Part shown: positions 57,805 to 64,000 of the stretch, piece by piece | Layout of the letters: each line of letters begins with the position of its first letter | How positions within the stretch are numbered: the stretch's first letter is position 1 | Assembly: GCF_000205165.1 (NCBI RefSeq) | Contig: NZ_GL883883.1 | Location: 1 to 64,000 of the forward strand | Source of the DNA: Paraprevotella xylaniphila YIT 11841 | Lineage (GTDB): Bacteria > Bacteroidota > Bacteroidia > Bacteroidales > Bacteroidaceae | Direction: 5' to 3' | Length of the DNA: 64,000 nucleotides | Translations under genes and position numbers: made by a program | Notes under the pieces: generated by a model | What the model saw: the letters and a program-made list of their open reading frames with translations, nothing else | Database searches by the model: none | What the model was told of the DNA's origin: nothing

Positions 57805-60513
57805 ATGAACAGAATGAAATTATGTTTGCTGGCTGCATTAACCTTTGGCCATGGTATGGCCGAGGCTGCATTTCGGGATAATCCTACCGAAATGACGACT
57901 TCTATTGTAAACCCGAGTTTTGAAGACGGGGCGACGGGTTGGGCAAATGCCGGCTTTTGGACACAGACGAATGATTCACCGACAGGAGAAGGATGGACGA
58001 AGGATGGCAAGATTTATATGGAACGGTGGGTTGCTGATTCCCAAACGTTGCCTGATGCAGATTTGCACCAAGTCGTTTCGGAACTTCCGGTCGGTGTGTT
58101 TAAGGTGGTTGTCGATGCGCATGCCGTGAATCAAAAGGGGGAACCGGAAGTTTGTCAAGGAGCTTTCCTGTATGTCGGACGGCATGAAACGTCTGTCCAT
58201 AAGGGTGGTGAATACCAACTTCGTGCCGTAGCCGTGAATGGCACATTGGAAATCGGGTTCAGGCTGAAAGGTACGGATGCCAATTGGGCAGCGGTCGACC
58301 ATTTCCGTTTGTTGTATGAAGGACACGATGTGGAGGCTTATAAAGAGGAACTGGACATCCTGTTGGCTGTGGCAGAGGAAGGCGCGGCACAGGAAAACTG
58401 CCATAACCTGACGAGTCTTCGCAAGGCGATTGAAACAGCAAAGGAAACAGGGGATTCGGTGGATGAGTTAGTAGCCGCACTGCAAGGATTGGATGCAGCT
58501 ATCAATGAATACGACCGGTTGGCTGTGCAGTATGGGGCTTTTGAACGGGCGTTGCTCAATGCGAAGAAACTGTATGACGGCAGCGATTATGCCGGAAAAT
58601 CATTGTTTGGAAAAGTGATAGAGGAACTTGAACCTTTGGCTGACAATCCGGAAGGGCAAGATTTGATGGAGGCGGTTTCCAAATTGGAGAAAGCCACACA
58701 GGACTATCTGGACACCCGTCCGTCCAATTGGATGACTATCCGTAACGGGGCTTTATGGGTGGACGACCGAGGTGAGCCGGTACAGGCTCACGGAGCAGGT
58801 TTCTTGCAAGTCGGCGACACGTGGTACATGATAGGCGAAGACCGTAATAATACATGGAATCCAGATGTGAACATGTATTCAACCAAAGACTTCGTGCATT
58901 GGAAGTTTGAGCGTAAGATCATTAAGAACGGTGTGACGCACCCGTCTTTGGGGAATGGCCGTTTCATCGAGCGTCCCAAACTTATGTATTGCCGTAAGAC
59001 GGGAAAGTATGTCGTGTGGTGCCATTGGGAACAAGGGAACTACGGGGCTTCCGAAGCTGCTGTTTTCTATTGCGACTCCGTGAACGGGGATTATAAGTTC
59101 CATTGGGCAGGACGTCCGTTGGGGGTCAAGTCGCGGGATTGCAATGTCTTTGTGGATAATGACGGTACGGCCTATTTCATATCCACCATCGAGGAGAACC
59201 AGCATTTGGGGCTTTTTAGGCTGTCGGACGATTATTTAAGTGCGGTGGAATACACGGAACTGTTTAAGTGGCAGTCGCGCGAAGCACCGGCCATCGTGCG
59301 CCATGGCGATACCTATTTCATGATGTTTTCGGCTTGTTCCGGTTGGGATCCGAACCAAGCGACTTTTTCTTATTCCAAATCGCTTACTTCCGGATGGTCT
59401 TCGCGTGCAAATATCGGTAACTCTGTCGCGTATGACACCCAGGCGGCTTCTGTCCTGACGGTTACCGGTTCCAAAGGCACGTCGTATATGTATGTCGGCG
59501 ACCGTTGGCAAGACCCAGGATTGGCTGAATCCAAGACCATCATGTTCCCTATATCTTTTAATGGAAATTCCATCGTATTCGATTATAAGCCCCAGTTTGA
59601 TTTGGATTTGTCCACGGGGCAATGCCGGGATGTCGCGCAGTCATGCTACGTCCCGAAAGGCAAATGGAAAGTGAGGGCATTCAGCAGCCAGGAGACCGGC
59701 TCGGAGAACGGAGCGGCAGCCAATGCCATCGACGGGAACCTACAGACGAAATGGCACACCCGGTATAGCGGAGGCGTGGCATCGGCTCCCCACCACATCG
59801 AGGTTGACATGGGAGAAGAACATGAGATTGCCGGTTTCCTTTGTGCTCCGCGCATGGACAATTCTTCCAATGGCTTGGTTCGTGACTATATGTTCTTGGT
59901 AAGTACCGACGGAGAACAATGGGAGGCTGTCTCCGGAGGCACGTGGTTGCCTTATTATGCCGGGGTTTATTTTGAGCCTGTCAAGGCTCGTTATTTCCGG
60001 CTGGTGGCATTGGCGGGGCAGTATGCCAGCATCTCTGAAATCGATATATTGCAAGAGGCACCGGATTCTTTTGCACCTGCATCGGTGAATGGATCATGGC
60101 GTTTGGGAGAAAGCTCTCCTTTTTATAATACAAATCCGACGGTACGTAAAAGGAGTACCGTGACCCTTACGGCCAAGACCGGGAGTTCTGGTGGAAGTTG
60201 GGCTTTCTATGGTCCGGACGGGGAAATGGGACATACAAACGAATACCGGATTGATAAAGTGTCGGATGAGAACGTGGGCGTTTATACTTTTATATATAGC
60301 GACCAGTATTGCCAAAGTGCCAAAGTGGATTTCCAATTATCTATCCGTGGGACGGATGTGGAAAGTGTCGAATCAGGCTTGGCGGTGGTGGATACGAAGT
60401 ATTACACGTTACAAGGCATGGAAGTGTCCGAGCCTTTAGGGAAAGGCATATATGTCGTGAAAACCTGTTATGGCGACGGGATCGTGAAAGTGGAAAAGAA
60501 ATTGTTGGACTAA
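57805..60513 (+). CDS. Modular secreted GH43-like enzyme with CBM modules
   Basis: This 902-residue secreted protein has a signal peptide (about 1-21). A galactose-binding-like module follows (about 33-172, NPSFEDGATGWANAGFWTQ), similar in plan to the N-terminus of the broken metalloprotease at 34463. Next are a helical FIVAR-like region (about 175-305), a five-blade GH43-like domain (about 310-620), an F5/8-type C module (about 630-755), an Ig-like segment and a T9SS-like tail (GIYVVKTCYGDG). HGAGFLQVGDTWYMIGEDRN and FIERPKLMY (Glu389) recall the GH43 subfamily that includes exo-beta-1,3-galactanases. Arabinogalactan side chains are a plausible target beside GH127. It lies 79 bp after the GH127 gene. 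Confidence 0.88.
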   Translation: MNRMKLCLLAALTFGHGMAEAAFRDNPTEMTTSIVNPSFEDGATGWANAGFWTQTNDSPTGEGWTKDGKIYMERWVADSQTLPDADLHQVVSELPVGVFKVVVDAHAVNQKGEPEVCQGAFLYVGRHETSVHKGGEYQLRAVAVNGTLEIGFRLKGTDANWAAVDHFRLLYEGHDVEAYKEELDILLAVAEEGAAQENCHNLTSLRKAIETAKETGDSVDELVAALQGLDAAINEYDRLAVQYGAFERALLNAKKLYDGSDYAGKSLFGKVIEELEPLADNPEGQDLMEAVSKLEKATQDYLDTRPSNWMTIRNGALWVDDRGEPVQAHGAGFLQVGDTWYMIGEDRNNTWNPDVNMYSTKDFVHWKFERKIIKNGVTHPSLGNGRFIERPKLMYCRKTGKYVVWCHWEQGNYGASEAAVFYCDSVNGDYKFHWAGRPLGVKSRDCNVFVDNDGTAYFISTIEENQHLGLFRLSDDYLSAVEYTELFKWQSREAPAIVRHGDTYFMMFSACSGWDPNQATFSYSKSLTSGWSSRANIGNSVAYDTQAASVLTVTGSKGTSYMYVGDRWQDPGLAESKTIMFPISFNGNSIVFDYKPQFDLDLSTGQCRDVAQSCYVPKGKWKVRAFSSQETGSENGAAANAIDGNLQTKWHTRYSGGVASAPHHIEVDMGEEHEIAGFLCAPRMDNSSNGLVRDYMFLVSTDGEQWEAVSGGTWLPYYAGVYFEPVKARYFRLVALAGQYASISEIDILQEAPDSFAPASVNGSWRLGESSPFYNTNPTVRKRSTVTLTAKTGSSGGSWAFYGPDGEMGHTNEYRIDKVSDENVGVYTFIYSDQYCQSAKVDFQLSIRGTDVESVESGLAVVDTKYYTLQGMEVSEPLGKGIYVVKTCYGDGIVKVEKKLLD

Positions 60514-60526
60514 AGGTTGGAAAGCG

Positions 60527-63500
60527 ATGAAAATCAGTAGCGTGCTTGCAGGCATGGCCATTCTGGTGGCGGCTTCCGGTAACGGAAGGGCCGAGGTTTT
60601 GCCTTACATACCTTTAAAGGGAGATTTTGGCGGGGCAAATGTGACGGATGTTGAGGGTTTCATTCCGAATATCGGTGATTATACGTTGCAAATGTCTGTT
60701 CCGGCCGGATGTCCGGTAGGAATTGCTTTTGGCAATGTGGAACATACGATGGAAGACGGCGGTATGTTGCGTGTAGCCTGCCACGACGGCACAGCCTATG
60801 TGTTTGAGAATGGGTTGTACAAGAAGAAAGTGGCGGTAAAGCCACAATACACCCTTTCGGAAACCAACGTCATACGTAATGGCAGTTTCGAGGAAGTGGA
60901 AACGGACTTTTCGGGCGGTCGTTGGCAACCGGACGTGTGGGAAACATGGGACGGAGGCAAGCCAACCTGGGGAGGAGAAACCGGCAAGACGAACGTGAGG
61001 GAAAACCCGTCCTACCGGAGTGACGGTTTGAAGTCTTTGGTCATGCATAGCGAAAGCCGTTACCTGATGCAGCAGTTGGAACCGGAGGCGTTGAAACCGA
61101 ACACGGCCTATTTGTTGACTTACGATTACTGGACTTCCGAAGGATATGGCAATGGCAATGCGGCCTACCGTATATTGTTAGGTACCGACCGTTGCAAGGG
61201 CGATATTGCGGATTTGCAAGGGCATGTCACACCGGCAGCCGGTATGGGCAAGGGCAGCTATGCTTTGCTCATACAGACCCCGGAGGTATTGCCGGAAAAT
61301 ATATGGTTCTCTTTGTATCGGGCTGAGTCGAAAGTCGATTGGATTGACGATATTGAACTGGTGGAAGTGGACACGGAAACGAAAGGCATTGAAGGACAAG
61401 TCAGCAACGTGGTTTATTTGGGGGGATATGCCTTTGCGCCAGACAATCTTGTATTGAGTGACGGCCATAGCATGGAGATGACGGATTATTTGGTGAATGC
61501 CGGTTTCTCGGACGGGACATTTGCGGGCAACGCCCCTGTGGGCTGGACGCTTTCCTTTTCCGCACAGTCTAAAATCAGTACGGGGGAGAAAGGCGGGGGG
61601 ATTATTCCCGGCGGACAAAACCATTGGCAATTGTGGACCGGCAGCGGTGGAATGGACGGAAAGGCCAGTCAGGCCGTAAGCGGTCTTCCAAACGGGAAAT
61701 ACAGTGTAAAGGCCGCAGTGTCTTCATCCTTTAATGGCAAAGTGCAACTTTTTGCGAACGAGGGCAGGACTTCCGTCCTGTCTGGCAATCCTAAAATATA
61801 TGAAACTTCGGGAATCGTGTTCAACGGTACGCTTGAATTGGGATTGGAAGTGGATGCAAGCGGAAGCCCGACAATAGACATGGATAATTTCGAGCTGACC
61901 TATTGCGGAAACGACCGGGAAGGATATATGAAGATAATGAAAGGCATGCTCGAGGAAGCGAAAGCCGATACGCTCGTCATGGTTTCCGGTGCGGATGACT
62001 TGCCCGGTTTTAATAATCTTGGCGCATATCGCCGGGCTATCGATGCGGCCGAGTCGCTTGAAGAAGACGCTTCTGCCGGGAGGTTAATCGAAGTTGTCGG
62101 CTTGTTGGACGCTGCGATGAAGGAATATGATGGCATTGTGGCCGAATATAAGGTCTTAAAGGATGCTTTCAATCGTTTGGAACAAATTGTGGAAACATCG
62201 GATTATGCCGTCAAAGACCGTTTCTTGCAGACGTTGGCGGAAGCACATGCTTTATATGAAAGCAAGGAAGACCGGCGGGAGGAAATAGCTCCCATGTTGG
62301 ATCGGATAACGGCAGACCAGAAGGAATTGGTGGCTCATGCCGATTTGAAAGCCGCGATAAAGAAAGCCCAAGCCATGTTGGACAAATCAGACTATCCGGG
62401 CAGGCAGGACTTTGCGGATGCCATAGCCGGGGCACAGGCTGCCTACGATTCGCCGGTAGGGAAAGACATGTCGGTCGTGATGAAGGAACTCCGCATGGCA
62501 CAGGCACGGTATTATGATTCCCAGTACACCCGTCCGGCGATGGCACAGACGGTAAGTGAGGTGGACTATGGCTTGGGGAATGGAGTGGAGAAATATGTGC
62601 TCCGTGTGGACGGGCGTCCTTTCTACATGACCAATGTGCAGGTCCGTTTGGACAAGCTTTACGGTTATGAAGGGTGGAACGACAGTGAGCTTGAAGCCGT
62701 GATGGAACAGGCGGCATCGGATGGCTTCAATACGGTGTCCATTCCGGTTTTCTGGCGGGAGGTGGAACCAGAGAGGGACCTTTTCGACTGGCGGATTTTG
62801 GACAAGTATATGGGGTGGTGCAAGAAATATGGCATGAAGATGGAGCTTCTGTGGTTCAGCTGGAGCAGTGGCGGCCGTGTGCAATACCTTTGGAACTGCA
62901 ATGGACGGAAGGAACTGCGTACGCCGGATTATGTATGTTCCATCGATGGCACATCCGAGTTTAATATGCTCCAAAAGACTTTTGAATATTCGTTGGATTG
63001 GCGCGACACGGACCTGCGCGACCGTGAACGTTACGTGCTGTCCCAAGTGATGGAGCATGTGGCCCTTTGGGATGCCAACAATGGAGCACCCCATGTCGTG
63101 GTGGGAGTACAGTTAGGCAACGAGGCCCGCGGGCATGGCGGCAATCCGGCCACGCCGGATGAAATCATCAATTATTACCATCATGTGGGGGCTGCCGTGA
63201 AGGAATCCAAGTACAAAGTCTGGACACGTTTGAATTGTGTGAGTTATGAAACCAGTGGCAGGACTTCGGCCAACGAAAGAAAACGCAATAGCGGAGGGAC
63301 GAACATAGACTTTGTAGGTATTGACATTTATGGTACGAATGCCTCAAAGGTAAAAGGAAACATGGACGGGCAGTTGGGGACGAACGGGAAGAATTTCCGT
63401 ATGATTATGGAGATAGATGCCAAGGATGCCAACTCGCCTGTTTACCAGATGGCGGCCTTGGCCGGTGACAAGTCGTTCGATTACTATAATTATTGTGTGG

Positions 63501-64000
63501 TGGACGGTAATGCCCTTTATGGGGCGGATGGCCATAAACTGGTAGAACGCGGGCACATCGGAGAAGTGCGCCAAAGGAACAAAATGCTGAACTTGGCCAA
63601 CCAGGACATTGCCGTCAAATCGCACGGGAAAGGTTTGTACGTCTATAATTATGCAGGAAACTCAGTGTCTGCGGAAACCGGTCTTGAAGGCATTTCTTTC
63701 CTTCCGTCTTCATCGCGGGTCCAGGCTGTGGCTGTGCGGCATAGTGCCCGTGAGATATTGCTCCTTTCCACGGCCCGGGGGACTTTTGTGTTGCCGGCCA
63801 CCATGAAAGTTACGGATGTTTCTTTCGGCTATATGGATGAAGAAGGACGGTGGGTACGCGAAACCGACGGGGAAGTCGTAAACAGGAAAGTCACGTTGGA
63901 CGGAACGGCTTGCGTGCGTTTGGAGATAGGTGAAGAAGGCACGGGGGAGGAATCATACGTGGTGAACCCCGAGTTCAACAACAGTTACATGGTGGACGGG
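60527..64000 (+). CDS. Large modular GH-A-type glycoside hydrolase (DUF4978-like), cut by window end
   Basis: The frame is open from ATG 60527 to the window end, 1158 codons without a stop. Order: signal peptide (1-22), a carbohydrate-binding-like module (about 115-290, VIRNGSFEEVE), a second one (about 320-465, DYLVNAGFSDGTFAG), two FIVAR-like helical stretches (about 468-675), then a TIM barrel (about 690-1000). The barrel opens with VDGRPFYMTNVQVRLDKLYG. Glu866 (VQLGNE) and Glu962 (MIMEIDAKD) are at positions expected for clan GH-A acid/base and nucleophile, as in beta-galactosidase-like enzymes. A further beta domain follows. ATG 60527 lies 13 bp after the GH43 stop, so it is co-transcribed. 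Substrate is inferred only from neighbours. Confidence 0.85.
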   Translation, partial: MKISSVLAGMAILVAASGNGRAEVLPYIPLKGDFGGANVTDVEGFIPNIGDYTLQMSVPAGCPVGIAFGNVEHTMEDGGMLRVACHDGTAYVFENGLYKKKVAVKPQYTLSETNVIRNGSFEEVETDFSGGRWQPDVWETWDGGKPTWGGETGKTNVRENPSYRSDGLKSLVMHSESRYLMQQLEPEALKPNTAYLLTYDYWTSEGYGNGNAAYRILLGTDRCKGDIADLQGHVTPAAGMGKGSYALLIQTPEVLPENIWFSLYRAESKVDWIDDIELVEVDTETKGIEGQVSNVVYLGGYAFAPDNLVLSDGHSMEMTDYLVNAGFSDGTFAGNAPVGWTLSFSAQSKISTGEKGGGIIPGGQNHWQLWTGSGGMDGKASQAVSGLPNGKYSVKAAVSSSFNGKVQLFANEGRTSVLSGNPKIYETSGIVFNGTLELGLEVDASGSPTIDMDNFELTYCGNDREGYMKIMKGMLEEAKADTLVMVSGADDLPGFNNLGAYRRAIDAAESLEEDASAGRLIEVVGLLDAAMKEYDGIVAEYKVLKDAFNRLEQIVETSDYAVKDRFLQTLAEAHALYESKEDRREEIAPMLDRITADQKELVAHADLKAAIKKAQAMLDKSDYPGRQDFADAIAGAQAAYDSPVGKDMSVVMKELRMAQARYYDSQYTRPAMAQTVSEVDYGLGNGVEKYVLRVDGRPFYMTNVQVRLDKLYGYEGWNDSELEAVMEQAASDGFNTVSIPVFWREVEPERDLFDWRILDKYMGWCKKYGMKMELLWFSWSSGGRVQYLWNCNGRKELRTPDYVCSIDGTSEFNMLQKTFEYSLDWRDTDLRDRERYVLSQVMEHVALWDANNGAPHVVVGVQLGNEARGHGGNPATPDEIINYYHHVGAAVKESKYKVWTRLNCVSYETSGRTSANERKRNSGGTNIDFVGIDIYGTNASKVKGNMDGQLGTNGKNFRMIMEIDAKDANSPVYQMAALAGDKSFDYYNYCVVDGNALYGADGHKLVERGHIGEVRQRNKMLNLANQDIAVKSHGKGLYVYNYAGNSVSAETGLEGISFLPSSSRVQAVAVRHSAREILLLSTARGTFVLPATMKVTDVSFGYMDEEGRWVRETDGEVVNRKVTLDGTACVRLEIGEEGTGEESYVVNPEFNNSYMVDG

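Noticed and set aside
55740-64000. Genomic island boundary at the GH127 gene
   Set aside because: Despite lower G+C in the first gene there is no integrase, att-like repeat or disrupted tRNA next to it.

Overview
The window looks like chromosomal DNA of a Bacteroidales bacterium (Bacteroidota; a Bacteroides, Prevotella or Paraprevotella-type gut commensal). The evidence is a SusC/SusD pair, many secreted proteins ending in Por/T9SS-like sorting domains, a fused FeoA-FeoB, an S46 dipeptidyl peptidase, a spmAB-type nucleoside recognition protein, and repeated use of the Bacteroides promoter signature (-33 TTTG, about 19-20 bp, -7 TAnnTTTG). I found no phage, IS element, integrase, CRISPR or rRNA. 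There is one tRNA, Leu(CAA).

Layout. (1) 84-11081, minus strand: a surface operon running from a leucine-rich-repeat protein through a metzincin-type metalloprotease, SusC and SusD to a small secreted protein. Its only clear promoter lies between two perfect 20-bp inverted repeats (11157-11176 and 11338-11357), the layout of a phase-variable invertible promoter. (2) 11551-15594: a secreted M6-type protease and, convergently, an M16 peptidase. (3) 15840-27639, minus strand: FeoAB under its own promoter, preceded by a probable operon of two outer-membrane barrels, an imelysin lipoprotein, a di-haem DUF1111 lipoprotein, a mono-haem lipoprotein, a Rid-family protein and the cytochrome c synthase CcsBA. 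Divergently at 27879 lies a RIC/YtfE-type di-iron haemerythrin fused to a LuxR helix-turn-helix. Together these look like an envelope iron/haem redox module with an iron-, NO- or O2-responsive regulator.

(4) 28892-37787: a LOG-family hydrolase, a barrel lipoprotein, a large secreted metalloprotease broken by a one-base frameshift, a PfkB sugar kinase and a DEAD-box RNA helicase. (5) 37867-44210, minus strand: a four-gene operon (nucleoside recognition protein, flippase, DUF389, S46 peptidase). (6) 44305-48082: ruvB-ybeY-crcB, a secreted GDPD and a methyltransferase. (7) 48650-55295: a DUF1349 lipoprotein, tRNA-Leu, a GH30 enzyme, a lipid-anchored nitroreductase, GDP-mannose pyrophosphorylase, a HIT protein and greA with a terminator in its leader. 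(8) 55740-64000: the start of a polysaccharide-utilization cluster, GH127, GH43 and a modular DUF4978/GH-A-like enzyme cut by the window edge.

The strongest leads are the candidate inverton at 11.2-11.4 kb, the RIC-LuxR regulator with its divergent haem/iron cluster, and the terminator in the greA leader. All functional statements rest on motif recognition by eye. No database search was run.
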